Positions 1-8,557 of a DNA stretch of 64,000 nucleotides are shown piece after piece. Each line of letters begins with the position of its first letter. Positions within the stretch are counted from its first letter, which is position 1. The stretch spans positions 106,659-170,658 of the forward strand of contig ONJC01000002.1 of assembly GCA_900318035.1 (NCBI GenBank), read 5' to 3'. The translations under genes and the position numbers were made by a program. The notes beneath the pieces are model-generated. The model saw only the letters and a program-made list of their open reading frames with translations, ran no database searches and was not told the origin of the DNA. Source of the stretch: an uncultured Methanobrevibacter sp. GTDB lineage: Archaea; Methanobacteriota; Methanobacteria; Methanobacteriales; Methanobacteriaceae.

Positions 1-604
1 CATAAAATGTTTCCTTATCTCTGTAATCAAGTTCAAATTCCTGATACAGTGGAGAATTGACTTCAAAAATCAGACTTAATGCCTGTTGTGACAAATCGGC
101 AATCATTGATGAGTACTGGTTGAAATAATCTATTTTTTTGGACCTGACCTCAATTGGAATCCTAACAGATTCAACACCGTTTTTTCTAACGTCTAAAAAT
201 GACTTTCCAACATAGCTTCTGAAGTTTAGGGTTCCGGCTATCTTATACCTTTTATTGTCTCCCAAATCGAATCTGAATTGCCTGAAATGATTGTCATTCA
301 TTTTTGTTAAAGAATACAAGACATCGTATATTGCATTAACGTCATCCGATTCGAACAGTACCTGATATTCAGTCTCTTCCAAAAACATCAGATTTGCAAA
401 ATTAGAATCGGGATTTTGCCAATATTGAATTGGGGTCAGGTTATCCGGCTCATCCACTAATGGAATATTGCTCAATGTTATTGAATCCGAAATGTTAATG
501 TTGGATTCATTATCCGAATAATAATCAATCGAACTGACGCTTAAAACTCCCAAATCATTTGAATCAACATCAGTTAAATGGACAATAATATTCTGTTCAA
601 TCAT
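1..604 (-). CDS. DUF2357 (McrC-like) restriction partner, 3' end cut by window edge
   Basis: The minus-strand reading frame opens with ATG at 604 (MIEQNIIVHLTDVDSNDLG) and stays open to base 1, giving about 201 residues of N-terminus. It begins 9 bases after the stop of the McrB-like gene, so the two are almost certainly co-transcribed. The sequence is a beta-rich, acidic domain without a visible nuclease motif. Proteins of the DUF2357/LlaJI type that sit next to McrB-like GTPases have such an N-terminal domain, with a PD-(D/E)XK nuclease further on; that part would lie outside the window. The expected role is the cleavage subunit of a modified-DNA restriction system. Family assignment rests mainly on context and general resemblance, so it is moderate; the open frame is certain. 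Confidence 0.6.
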   Translation of the reverse strand, partial: MIEQNIIVHLTDVDSNDLGVLSVSSIDYYSDNESNINISDSITLSNIPLVDEPDNLTPIQYWQNPDSNFANLMFLEETEYQVLFESDDVNAIYDVLYSLTKMNDNHFRQFRFDLGDNKRYKIAGTLNFRSYVGKSFLDVRKNGVESVRIPIEVRSKKIDYFNQYSSMIADLSQQALSLIFEVNSPLYQEFELDYRDKETFY

Positions 605-613
605 TTTAAATCC

Positions 614-2401
614 TTAATTTATAAATGAAACATACCTTTGGTCTGACAATACTTTAGACATGCTTTGAAGCTTGACTGCTGAAGTGTAATATCTGCAATT
701 GTCTCTGTTAATGTTGGCGTTTTTAGGATTTACATTTTCGTTTCTATCAACCAGACACATGTTGAATAAATTAGTTAAGACATTTCCGATAGCTTTTTCA
801 GAGCCATGCAGTTTCGGAAGGATTTTCTGTTTGATTTGGGCATCAAAATACCTCTCCCAGTTCTGCCAGTCATCAGGAGAGTTTTCATATCTCCATGCAA
901 CCACCATGAACCTTAAGATTTCATTGATTACCCTGAATCCGAAGTCGAATCCGGAACCCTGAAGGGATTCCTGAAATGCAGTTAGCTCCACAGCCAAAGT
1001 AAGCCATAAATTATCATCATTGAATGATATGTTAGTAAAAATCTCCTTTAAATCCTGAATGTTAAGACTTGAAATGTCTGAATCAACCAATGGAGATTGC
1101 AGATAGTCAATATTGCCTTCAAAATCATTTGAATCAGGATCAGACACCATATACTCCCAGGCATGCAAGGTATCAAATTCAATCGTATTTGCCCTGTCCA
1201 AAACTTTTGGAGAAAACATGTAAGTAGTTTCATCAACATTAACAGTGCCTATTATAAAAAGATTATCCGGAAGCTTTAAGGTCTTTTCTTCACCATACAG
1301 AGGAATTTCCTCGCCACTTTCAATCGCTGATAAAAAGTCTGCGAAATACCTTTCGACATGCGATAGGTTCATTTCATCCAAGATCAGGAAATACGGATTT
1401 TCAAGGTCTTCCTGAGCCTTTTTGATTAAATCATAAGCAGGAGTTGACTGATAATCTTCTGTGATTACATTATAATAACCTACAATGTTAGTGTTGTCCG
1501 TCCAGTTGGCTCCTACCGGAACTATTATGTATTTTGATTCGTTTAAAAGAGACTCCAATGATTCAATCTTTCGTGCTTTTGAACATTTCCAATTTGAGAT
1601 AAAATCTTCAAAATCAAATTGGGTGATGTTTAATTCAACATCTACTTCTTTACCGTCATTTTCTTTTAAATAATCCTGCAACCTATTATTTTTTTTAAAT
1701 GTAATTTTAGGAGTAATTCGAATTCTTGCAGATGATTTCATACCATCAACCATAATATTACAACTAGAATAACCAGAATCAAAAGGATAATAATTAAAAA
1801 TATTTTTATGTGCAAACCATTGTCTTTTTTCATAAGCAGATTGATTAGATTTTTGTTTTAGTAAAATTTTGCCATTAGGTTGAATATAATCTTTTGAAAT
1901 AAAATCCTTTATATCATCACATAAAATCTTCAGTTCCGCAAATCCATTTGGGTTTTGTTCATACAAGTTTTTAAAATGATCCTTAATTTCATCATTATCA
2001 TAATATAATTGGACTAAAACTTTAATATTTCCTTTTGCTGGAATCCCATCAACAAACATGTCAAATTTAGCTCCGCATTCATTGATTGGAATAATATCTG
2101 ATAATTCTTCTTTAGGTAAAGTCCAACCATTATTTTCCCATGAAGAGTAATTAGTTTTAACTTTTAATGTGAAAAAACCGTCATCATCTACATTAGATTG
2201 CATTTGAATTAAGTCTCCTGAAATATACTGTGCGAATAATTGAGACAATTTAGTTTTTCCAGTTCCAGAATTTCCAGTTAAAATTTCAAAAGGCTTAACT
2301 TTTAAGGATAAAAGATAATTTTCTATTAACTCTTTTTCGAAGTAATATCCATTTGATATTAAATATTTATAAAATGATTCAACCTGTGATTTATTTGACA
2401 T
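614..2401 (-). CDS. McrB-like AAA+ GTPase with a large insert in the P-loop domain
   Basis: This 595-residue protein is a motor subunit of a McrBC-type (type IV) restriction system. Walker A is GNSGTGKT at 43-50, Walker B LILDEMN at 339-345, sensor-like FIIGTVNVDETT at 382-393, and an arginine-bearing SPKVLDRAN at 397-405. In E. coli McrB, Walker A and B are roughly 80 residues apart; here they are about 290 apart. The insert (about 75-285) holds two related modules, 92-134 (GW...FMVDGxP-like, seen as KFDMFVDGIPAKG) and 194-235 (QWF...CNIMVDGMKSSAR). There is almost no separate N-terminal DNA-recognition domain, so the insert may supply target recognition; that is inference. The partner gene follows directly. 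The start is ATG at 2401. Confidence 0.85.
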   Translation of the reverse strand: MSNKSQVESFYKYLISNGYYFEKELIENYLLSLKVKPFEILTGNSGTGKTKLSQLFAQYISGDLIQMQSNVDDDGFFTLKVKTNYSSWENNGWTLPKEELSDIIPINECGAKFDMFVDGIPAKGNIKVLVQLYYDNDEIKDHFKNLYEQNPNGFAELKILCDDIKDFISKDYIQPNGKILLKQKSNQSAYEKRQWFAHKNIFNYYPFDSGYSSCNIMVDGMKSSARIRITPKITFKKNNRLQDYLKENDGKEVDVELNITQFDFEDFISNWKCSKARKIESLESLLNESKYIIVPVGANWTDNTNIVGYYNVITEDYQSTPAYDLIKKAQEDLENPYFLILDEMNLSHVERYFADFLSAIESGEEIPLYGEEKTLKLPDNLFIIGTVNVDETTYMFSPKVLDRANTIEFDTLHAWEYMVSDPDSNDFEGNIDYLQSPLVDSDISSLNIQDLKEIFTNISFNDDNLWLTLAVELTAFQESLQGSGFDFGFRVINEILRFMVVAWRYENSPDDWQNWERYFDAQIKQKILPKLHGSEKAIGNVLTNLFNMCLVDRNENVNPKNANINRDNCRYYTSAVKLQSMSKVLSDQRYVSFIN

Positions 2402-2563
2402 GATAAAAACCTACCAACTTTTACTAAATGACAACAATTTTATGAAATGAAAGCAATTCTTCATAATTAATACAAGTTATATATAACAAGATATTAAAAA
2501 ATGTCGATCGTTATCAAATGAAGAGGCCAATACTAACAATTAATATATATTGTAAATCCGATG

Positions 2564-2664
2564 ACATTAACGGCTAGAATTGGCAAATTCCAACTGAAAA
2601 TTTATGTGGATATATATCCCCAAAAGAAAACAAGTCTAAAAATCAAAATAGCTGCCGTTAATGT
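2564..2664. repeat. Copy 1 of ~100-bp intergenic repeat with terminal inverted repeats
   Basis: The element begins ACATTAACGGC and ends GCCGTTAATGT, an 11-bp perfect terminal inverted repeat. Its centre is a slightly degenerate form of the palindrome GGGGATATATATCCCC (GTGG on the left arm). It fills most of the gap between mcrB and the next secreted-protein gene. Related copies lie at 3779-3886, 5826-5930 and 7562-7665, with partial copies at 14556-14614 and 23333-23345. Similarity to copy 2 runs on past the right end for tens of bases. Confidence 0.85.
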
Positions 2665-2765
2665 AAAAAACACAAAAATAAAATAAAAAACAAACCAAAA
2701 CTGCAAAATTTAAGGAAGGTAATTGTAATTTAAACAAACTACAATACCTCAAAACTAATTGAAAA

Positions 2766-3746
2766 TCAAGGATTCAAAGTATACAAATTAATTTTTCTCT
2801 GAATTGTACTGTCTATTCCCCTTCCATTATCAATCCAGACCTGTACATAATCTCCTTTTTTTGATTGCATATCTTTTGGAAGAGTATTAACAGCCATGTG
2901 AATAGGATATATTCCATACTGTTTTCCAACGACGAAGGCGAATGCCCTATACTTCTTATTGTTTTTAGCAGTAATCAGCTTCACATACTTGCCATAGCTC
3001 ATCTTACAGCTGTATTTGCCTGCCTTAAATGTATAATAGCTTTTAGCCTTTTTTATATAAACATTTGAGGATTTGGTTTTTGTCTTATAGTTTTTAGAGC
3101 TGAAGGTGGCCTTATATGCGTATGTTTTCGCCTTTGTAAGTTTCACCTTCTTAACGGCAACACCATTTTTAACCTTAACGCTGTATGTTTTGCCGTTAAT
3201 ACTGAATTTTACAGTTCCCACACAGACAGGACTATAAAATTCATCCTTAACAGTGGCTTTTAAAGTGGCATAATTCTTTGTTGTTGAAATCCATTTATGT
3301 GCAGTCAGCATTACAGGCGCTTTTGTGATTTTAACATTTATCGTTACCGGTTTGATTTTATATGAATCCTTAAAGACGTCTGATACCTTTATGGTTGCCT
3401 TATAGTTTCCAACACCCGCATCAACATATCCGTATCCATGATTGAAATTTGCAAGATACGTGGCCTGGCCTATTAGACGGCTGGTGTTATTGTCAACAAC
3501 GTCAAAATCTATATTCCCCTCCACCACATCACTTGGCTGCAGTTCAAAATATAACTCATCATCAGACATATAGTGTGCAGTGTAATTCTCTGCAGTTACA
3601 ATTTCTGCATCATATTCTTCTTTTATATCCCCCAGATTAGTTCCATCACTTTCCATTGTCACATTTTCATTTGCACTGACCATTCCAATGCTTAAAGATA
3701 ACAACATTAAAAGTGAAGCCAAAACAACGAAATTTTTTAAATTCAT
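2766..3746 (-). CDS. Secreted Ig-like adhesin-like protein
   Basis: The 326-residue protein starts with a clear signal peptide (MNLKNFVVLASLLMLLSLSIG, then MVSA/NE). Residues about 40-130 form one Ig-like module ending TINVKITKAP, and 130-235 a second Big/Ig-like module with the usual KxxxxTxTKxSNVYIKKA pattern rich in Lys, Tyr and Thr. The last 85 residues form a separate C-terminal domain (YTFKAGKYSCKMSYGKYVK onward). This kind of domain recurs at the ends of neighbouring surface proteins. No transmembrane anchor or sortase signal is visible, so it is either secreted or held through wall interactions. It is the first of many surface genes in this island. The ligand is unknown. Confidence 0.75.
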   Translation of the reverse strand: MNLKNFVVLASLLMLLSLSIGMVSANENVTMESDGTNLGDIKEEYDAEIVTAENYTAHYMSDDELYFELQPSDVVEGNIDFDVVDNNTSRLIGQATYLANFNHGYGYVDAGVGNYKATIKVSDVFKDSYKIKPVTINVKITKAPVMLTAHKWISTTKNYATLKATVKDEFYSPVCVGTVKFSINGKTYSVKVKNGVAVKKVKLTKAKTYAYKATFSSKNYKTKTKSSNVYIKKAKSYYTFKAGKYSCKMSYGKYVKLITAKNNKKYRAFAFVVGKQYGIYPIHMAVNTLPKDMQSKKGDYVQVWIDNGRGIDSTIQRKINLYTLNP

Positions 3747-3778
3747 GATAAAAAGTATATAATTTGATGTTAAAATAG

Positions 3779-3886
3779 TTTACATTAACGACCGGAATTT
3801 GCAAATTCCAACTGAAAATTTAATGGGGATATATATCCCCATTGAAAAACAATTCTAAAAATCAAAAAGCTTGCCGTTAATGTAAA
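3779..3886. repeat. Copy 2 of the inverted-repeat element (best preserved)
   Basis: This copy has the longest ends: TTTACATTAACG on the left and CGTTAATGTAAA on the right, a 12-bp perfect inverted repeat. The centre at 3822-3843 is a 22-bp perfect palindrome whose core is GGGGATATATATCCCC. It lies 32 bases upstream of the start of the minus-strand secreted-protein gene ending its 5' side at 3746, so it may also carry that gene's promoter. Confidence 0.9.
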
Positions 3887-4038
3887 AAACACTAAAATAA
3901 AATGAAAAAACAACTAAAACCATGAATTTAAAGAAAGGCAACCGTGATTTAAAATCGTTAATGTTGATAAAAACTAATTGTTGCAATCTACAAAAACACT
4001 AAAAAAATAATTAAAGAGTTACAGATTGTAACCCCCTG

Positions 4039-4731
4039 CTAATTACCCCCACTATCCGTAGTGGTTTCAACATTGCTTGCACTACTACTCTCTGAACTTG
4101 AACTCTGACTAGATTGAGACTGTGAATCATCAGAATAATATCTACTACTATCCGAACTGGAGTCATCATATCCGTTCCAATAGCTTTCCTGACGAGCTCT
4201 GTTCATATCTTCCTGAGTATACTTCTTGTCATCACCATTATTGGAATTATCTTTATTATCAGCGTTATTGTTACTTACTGCAACGCTGCTGCTTGCGGTG
4301 TCATTGGTCTTGTTGTTTGTGCCGTCAAAATGAACCGTGAAGTTTGCCAGGGCATCATTGCTTCCAACATTATCATAAAAGCTTACCACCGCATATGAAG
4401 GAGTTCCGTCAACTACAGCACCAAGACCGTTTCCTACACTGATTTCAGATCCTTTTTCAAGATCCCTCATGTTCCAGGCACATGGAGCCTTGCCTATTAT
4501 TGTGCCGTGTTCATCATAAAATACTATCCGTGCCTCCATATATGCATAATCCTTTTCAGGCGTGATGTGGCCCTGAAGCTTGTATATCCCAAATTCATCC
4601 TGCTTAATGTTTAAATCATCAACCTGAAGGGTCTGCTGGCTTTGGCTTAAAAATCCGGAAGCCAATACTGCAAAGAGTATGACAACCACGACCACCAATA
4701 CCACGATTATTGCCGTTTTCTTTGAATCCAT
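4039..4731 (-). CDS. Membrane-anchored extracellular protein with FxLYD-like domain and Ser/Gln tail
   Basis: This is a 230-residue protein. Residues 5-28 form one N-terminal membrane segment (AIIVVLVVVVVILFAVLASG). A single beta domain follows at about 38-135, running from VDDLNIKQDEFGIYKLQGHI to AVVSFYDNVG. It resembles FxLYD/DUF3426-type domains that compare additional bonds in exported proteins; I am not sure of the family. From about 140 the chain is low complexity, Asn/Asp/Ser/Gln-rich, with an SSQSQSSQSSSS-like stretch, as expected for a wall-spanning linker. The topology is probably N-in with the domain outside. The SD GGTGAA is 4 bases upstream of ATG 4731. Function unknown. Confidence 0.65.
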   Translation of the reverse strand: MDSKKTAIIVVLVVVVVILFAVLASGFLSQSQQTLQVDDLNIKQDEFGIYKLQGHITPEKDYAYMEARIVFYDEHGTIIGKAPCAWNMRDLEKGSEISVGNGLGAVVDGTPSYAVVSFYDNVGSNDALANFTVHFDGTNNKTNDTASSSVAVSNNNADNKDNSNNGDDKKYTQEDMNRARQESYWNGYDDSSSDSSRYYSDDSQSQSSQSSSSESSSASNVETTTDSGGN

Positions 4732-4901
4732 TATTTCACCACTCTGATATTATCTATAGAAATTCAAGGATTAATAACTTTTGAGTTTACTCTTGATTTT
4801 GAAGAGATTTAATTTTGCGTTCATGAGGCGTTTTTAGAAAAAATGATTTAAACCATTAACATCAAACTATCAAATAACACTAAAGAAAATGAGGAATAAC
4901 A

Positions 4902-5786
4902 ATGAAAAAGCTGAATATTTTCTTAATCATATTGATTTTCTGTGTTATTTTCAGCATATCAAGTGTTGCTGCAAGTGATTTGAACGACACTTCAATAGCT
5001 AATACCATAGAAAACAACCCAGACACGCAGGATACAACTTTACAAGCATATGATAAAAGTTTGGAAGACAAATACACAGAAACTTATAAAGAGCCGACTA
5101 AAGTAACTGTAAAAACCATTTCCGGAAAGGAAAAATCAAAAGCCAATGTCAAGGTAAATGTCAAAACAGATTCAAACACCCCTGTTTCCGGAGTTAAAGT
5201 AAATTTAAAGATTGACGGGAAAACATATCATGGAAAAACCAATTCACTAGGCATTGCAAAAATAAACGTTAAAATCCCTAAAACAGACATCTATAAAGTA
5301 TCTTCAAAAATCAAGAACAACAAAGTAACCAAAACAACAAAATACAAAAAAACCTATAATTGCATAGCAAGCGTTGAGGGAAATGACAACTATGACTCCA
5401 GTTCAGCAAAATTTAAGGTGATTTCCAAGAAAAACAATAAGATTCAAAAATATAAAATCATTAAAAAGCAAATAAAAACAATAACAATACCATATAAACA
5501 GTGGGGAATTCGAAAAAAAGTTTCAGGCCATTATAGATTCGCTATCGTTCATGATGAGCTTGAAGTAAATAAAATAAGCATTTTAGTAGGAGATGCAATC
5601 CTACAGAAATTTATCAAATTTTCATCAAAAGTATTTTACAAGAACAATGGTAAGAACGTCTATATTCCAAGTAACAAGTGGCTTAACAGCAAACGTTCTA
5701 GCGACATCCATGAATATCGCTACACAGGTGAAGCTAAAATGTATGTAACCATCAAATACAATGCATACACTTTTAAAAAGATTTAG
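4902..5786 (+). CDS. Secreted Ig-like adhesin-like protein (plus strand)
   Basis: The 294-residue protein has a signal peptide (KKLNIFLIILIFCVIFSISS then VAAS/D), an Asn/Asp/Thr-rich spacer, and an Ig-like (Big) module at about 65-180 with the signature GVKVNLKIDGKTYHGKTNSLG. A C-terminal domain of about 110 residues (from about 185) has PYKQWGIRKKVSGHYRFAIV. An SD (GAGGAA) precedes ATG 4902. It is the only plus-strand gene among the first ten surface genes and faces its neighbour convergently. No anchor is visible. It is probably secreted and wall-associated. Confidence 0.7.
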   Translation: MKKLNIFLIILIFCVIFSISSVAASDLNDTSIANTIENNPDTQDTTLQAYDKSLEDKYTETYKEPTKVTVKTISGKEKSKANVKVNVKTDSNTPVSGVKVNLKIDGKTYHGKTNSLGIAKINVKIPKTDIYKVSSKIKNNKVTKTTKYKKTYNCIASVEGNDNYDSSSAKFKVISKKNNKIQKYKIIKKQIKTITIPYKQWGIRKKVSGHYRFAIVHDELEVNKISILVGDAILQKFIKFSSKVFYKNNGKNVYIPSNKWLNSKRSSDIHEYRYTGEAKMYVTIKYNAYTFKKI

Positions 5787-5825
5787 TGAAAATAGGATAA
5801 AAATAATATTCTTAAAGGGTTTACT

Positions 5826-5930
5826 ACATTAACGGTCGAAATTTCACTAATTTAGCCTAAAAATTAGTGGGGATATATATCCCAATAGAAAAACAGGTTT
5901 AAAAATCGAAATGCTTGCCGTTAATGTAAA
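5826..5930. repeat. Copy 3 of the inverted-repeat element
   Basis: The left end is ACATTAACGG and the right end CCGTTAATGTAAA, around the centre GGGGATATATATCCCA. This copy sits between two convergent 3' ends (genes ending at 5786 and 6049). In this setting it cannot be a promoter for either gene, which argues for a mobile or structural element. A secondary inverted repeat, CTAATTTAG near 5848 with CTAAAAATTAG, lies inside the left arm. Confidence 0.85.
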
Positions 5931-6048
5931 CAACTATAAAATAAAATTAAAAAAACAACACCTCAATAACTTTAACAGAGAATCATTTCCATAAATTCAA
6001 AAAAAAGAAAAATGCATGGCTAAATCGCCATGATATTTGCTGATTTAA

Positions 6049-6651
6049 CTATACCATTCCTGTTGGAGGAACATTTTCATAGAACTGCCTTGCACCTTCA
6101 TAGTCATAGTCTGAAGTAACACCGTTTTTAGATCTCACATCCAAATCCCTTTGGATATATGCATCTATTTCCTCATCCGTCAAACCTGAAGCATGTGTTT
6201 TTGGCTCTGAATTTGATGAAGTATCTTGTGTGCTGGAGGCAGGAGTAACTTCAGCCGCCTTTTCTTCAATAGTTATATTTTTGGAAGTTGAATTTGCAGT
6301 GAAATTGTCATTTCCTCCAAAAGTCACATTAACAGAGTATTTACCCGGTTTCAAATCCAAATCAACACTGGCCTTACCTTTGGAATTTGTCTTAACAGAT
6401 TCATTTACAACAACCTTTCCGTCTTTATCAGTGACTGTTACATTGACAGCGCCCTTTCCAATAGGAGTCTTATTCAAATCAGTCAGCTTTACTGTTAAAT
6501 TATCCCCCTCATGCAAAGTTTTATTGCCCACAATAGCTATTTTAGAGTCCTTTTGAGCATTCAATGACGGCATAAACATTGAACCCAAAATAACCCCCAA
6601 AACAACAACTACAATCACCAAAAGAACAATTATGATATTTTTAGTTTCCAT
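6049..6651 (-). CDS. Membrane-anchored single Ig-like domain protein
   Basis: The 200-residue protein has an N-terminal membrane anchor at 5-28 (IIIVLLVIVVVVLGVILGSM). One Ig-like module at about 38-130 (NKTLHEGDNLTVKLTDLNKT ... GKYSVNVTFGGNDNFTANST) is rich in potential N-glycosylation sequons (NLT, NVT, NES, NST). A Ser/Thr-rich linker follows, then a charged tail with LTDEEIDAYIQRDLDVR and YDYEGARQFYENVPP. It has the same plan as the protein at 20632-21171. It begins 15 bases after the stop of the gene ending at 6667, so the two form a transcription unit. AglB is encoded in this window and could glycosylate it (inference). Confidence 0.7.
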   Translation of the reverse strand: METKNIIIVLLVIVVVVLGVILGSMFMPSLNAQKDSKIAIVGNKTLHEGDNLTVKLTDLNKTPIGKGAVNVTVTDKDGKVVVNESVKTNSKGKASVDLDLKPGKYSVNVTFGGNDNFTANSTSKNITIEEKAAEVTPASSTQDTSSNSEPKTHASGLTDEEIDAYIQRDLDVRSKNGVTSDYDYEGARQFYENVPPTGMV

Positions 6652-6666
6652 TTTTAAACCTCCATT

Positions 6667-7488
6667 TTACCAGACACTGTAGCGGTTATAAACACCTCTT
6701 GTGCTTCTAAGGCTGGATTTTTTTAATTTGGTAAAATCGGCACTGCACCTGCATTTGCCGAAGTATTTGCTGTCACTGCCAAGGACTTTACCCGGACCGT
6801 CATAAGAACGGTCATAGGTTTCATAATAATGTGTTAAAAATACCATATGCCTATAAGCAACGCCACATTGTCCCTGACCATATGCAAACATCATATAAAC
6901 ACGGGATTTTTTATAGCAAACCTTGTTTCGCATTTTAAGTTTTACCTTAACGTATTTATTAGTTTTAAGCATGAAATTTTTTCTCAATCCACTGCTTGTT
7001 ATGTCATAACCCCTGAATTTCTCTCCCACATAATAATAGCTATTATAACCTTCATCAAAGAATTTATCTTCAGTGCTTGAAATCATATAAAGTTTTTTAT
7101 ACTGATATGGAGTCAAAACTGCTTTAAACCTTCCTATTGAAAATGTCCTTTCCTTTTTGGTAGGCTCCTTATAATAGCTTGAAGCAAGAGGAGTCACTGT
7201 TACTGTTGTGTTTAAAACATCGTTTGTAAGAGGAACCGCCAAAGTTTCATTCCCATCAGCCATTCCAAGAATCTGTCCGTCATCCACATTATTAGAGGAA
7301 TTTTCACTGACCACACTTACCGCTTCACTTTCGCTTGAAGCGGAGAGGTTGTCAATTTCCTGCTGGTTTTGGCCCATCAAATCGCAAGCCTGCTCTTTTA
7401 CAATGTCCGTGCCGTTTTCAGCTGCACTGACGCCGGATATGGCCAGAGCGAAAATCAGACCTAAAATAAGAATATATCTCTTTTTCAA
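6667..7488 (-). CDS. Secreted adhesin-like protein with cysteine-containing C-terminal domain
   Basis: The protein is about 273 residues. TTG at 7488 is chosen because it lies 4 bases after the SD GGTGGT and gives a compact signal peptide (KKRYILILGLIFALAISG, then VSAAE); a GTG at 7497 is the alternative. An acidic spacer reaches to about 100. The rest is a Tyr/Lys-rich domain (FSIGRFKAVLTPYQYKKLY...) with several cysteines (NKVCYKKSR, QGQCGVAYR, GKCRCSADF) that could form disulfides outside the cell. It resembles the C-terminal domains of the larger surface proteins but lacks Ig modules. Function unknown. Confidence 0.65.
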   Translation of the reverse strand: MKKRYILILGLIFALAISGVSAAENGTDIVKEQACDLMGQNQQEIDNLSASSESEAVSVVSENSSNNVDDGQILGMADGNETLAVPLTNDVLNTTVTVTPLASSYYKEPTKKERTFSIGRFKAVLTPYQYKKLYMISSTEDKFFDEGYNSYYYVGEKFRGYDITSSGLRKNFMLKTNKYVKVKLKMRNKVCYKKSRVYMMFAYGQGQCGVAYRHMVFLTHYYETYDRSYDGPGKVLGSDSKYFGKCRCSADFTKLKKSSLRSTRGVYNRYSVW

Positions 7489-7561
7489 TCGTACCACCCA
7501 TAAGTTGTATTAATCCTATGTTTATTTAAGGCTTATAATAAATATTTCTAAATGAATCGCA

Positions 7562-7665
7562 ACATTAACGGTGAAAATAACAAAATTCAGTCTAAAAATT
7601 AGTGGGGATATATATCCCCATAAAAAAACAGATTTAAAAATCGAAATGCCCGGCGTTAATGTAAA
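7562..7665. repeat. Copy 4 of the inverted-repeat element
   Basis: The left end is ACATTAACGG and the right end GCGTTAATGTAAA. The perfect 18-bp palindrome TGGGGATATATATCCCCA lies at 7603-7620. It is placed about 75 bases upstream of the gene starting at 7488 (minus strand) and 3' of the gene that ends at 7785. Confidence 0.85.
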
Positions 7666-7730
7666 AACCGCAAGATTAAAATGAAAGAGACCAAAAAAAG
7701 TTCAATTAAAATCAGAAAAAATATGGAGGA

Positions 7731-7759
7731 TTAAAAGCATGAAAAAATCATGCCTTTAA
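7731..7759 (-). terminator. Hairpin terminator of the LPATG protein gene
   Basis: Read on the minus strand, TTAAAGGCATGA pairs with TCATGCTTTTAA across a U-rich loop, followed by a C/T-rich stretch (CCTCCATATTTTTT). It lies 26 bases downstream of the stop at 7785. The same hairpin type ends the paralogue at 18939 and the RNA unit at 20398. Confidence 0.65.
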
Positions 7760-7784
7760 CAAAAAATGAATAAAAAGATAAGTC

Positions 7785-8210
7785 TTATTTTTTTCTGTAT
7801 AATGATGCACCGCCGAGAACAGCACATACTGCCAATAATGCTATGAGAGGATTACCGGTTGCAGGTAAGCTGTGAATTGCAGTTGCATTGGTTGCGTTGG
7901 TTGTGTTTAAAACATTACTGCCTGCAGCATGAGCAGTTGCATTGGTTGTGTTAACTGCTGTCTGGTTTTGAGCGGTATCATTCAAATTAGGTGAATCAGT
8001 CATGTTTAATGATCTTTGAGTTCCGTCGAAAAGGTCGTTCATTCCGCTTTCATCCACTTCAACATCATCATAAGGATAATCGTTGCCAATATCATCATGA
8101 GTATCGTTGAACCCCATTACATCGTCTCCGTCAGCTGCACTTACTGCGCATACTGAAAAAATTACACAGAATATTATCATTATTGCGAATAATTTGCTTT
8201 TAAATTCCAT
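7785..8210 (-). CDS. Small acidic secreted protein with LPATG C-terminal sorting signal
   Basis: The protein is 141 residues from ATG 8210, which lies 4 bases after the SD GAGGTGAT. It has a signal peptide (FKSKLFAIMIIFCVIFSVCA, VSAAD), then an acidic Asp/Asn/Gly-rich region, an Asn/Ala/Thr-rich stretch with many NxT sequons, and the tail LPATGNP, a hydrophobic run (LIALLAVCAVLGGASLY) and RKK. This is the classic layout of an LPxTG sortase substrate. Sortase homologues are known in Methanobacteriales, but none is in this window. Paralogues are at 18939-19379 (LPATGNP) and 10653-11075 (ATGNP without LP). A strong upstream regulatory module is shared with 18939. It may be a wall-linked surface coat protein. 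Confidence 0.75.
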   Translation of the reverse strand: MEFKSKLFAIMIIFCVIFSVCAVSAADGDDVMGFNDTHDDIGNDYPYDDVEVDESGMNDLFDGTQRSLNMTDSPNLNDTAQNQTAVNTTNATAHAAGSNVLNTTNATNATAIHSLPATGNPLIALLAVCAVLGGASLYRKK

Positions 8211-8301
8211 CACTATCACCTCATTATTGAATTAATTTGAAATGTAGCCACTGATTTTTTTGATTTGACACATCTCTGCACAAGTAAATATATGAATAAG
8301 A

Positions 8302-8340
8302 CCATATATAAAGTTTTTCGAATGCAAGTACTCACTTGCA
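8302..8340 (-). promoter_or_regulatory. Promoter with upstream inverted-repeat operator
   Basis: On the minus strand the order is inverted repeat TGCAAGTGAGTACTTGCA (8340-8323), then TTCGAAAAAC (BRE-like) and the TATA box TTTATATATGG (about 8313-8303). The predicted transcription start is about 70-80 bases upstream of ATG 8210. The same layout is found at 19481-19517 and 20541-20576. A site directly upstream of BRE suggests activator binding (inference). Confidence 0.7.
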
Positions 8341-8463
8341 TCTTAAAAAATAAAATAAAGCAATTAAATAATGAATTTAAAAGATTGAATAATTTTAAAG
8401 TCTTAAATTGGATATTAACTATTAAACATCATGAGATTTCACACGAACATATGTTAAAAAAAA

Positions 8464-8524
8464 GGCCTGTAAAATTCTATAGACCCAAAAAAAGAAAATG
8501 TGTAAAGGCAGCATTACCTTTACA
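8464..8524 (-). terminator. Tandem hairpin terminators of the beta-helix/Ig protein gene
   Basis: Two hairpins follow the stop of the gene ending at 8558. The first has TGTAAAGG paired with CCTTTACA (8501-8524), and a T-run follows on the minus strand. The second, at 8464-8485, has the form GGCCTGTAAAATT-TATAGACC and is followed by eight T on the minus strand. A close relative of the second hairpin stands at 10605-10626. Confidence 0.65.
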
Positions 8525-8557
8525 TTTTAGTGTTCTGTTTATTGAACTATCATAACA

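Noticed and set aside
8265..8555. Plus-strand frame of 96 codons upstream of the LPATG gene
   Set aside because: It covers the promoter/operator and terminator region, which have better explanations, and its sequence is not protein-like.
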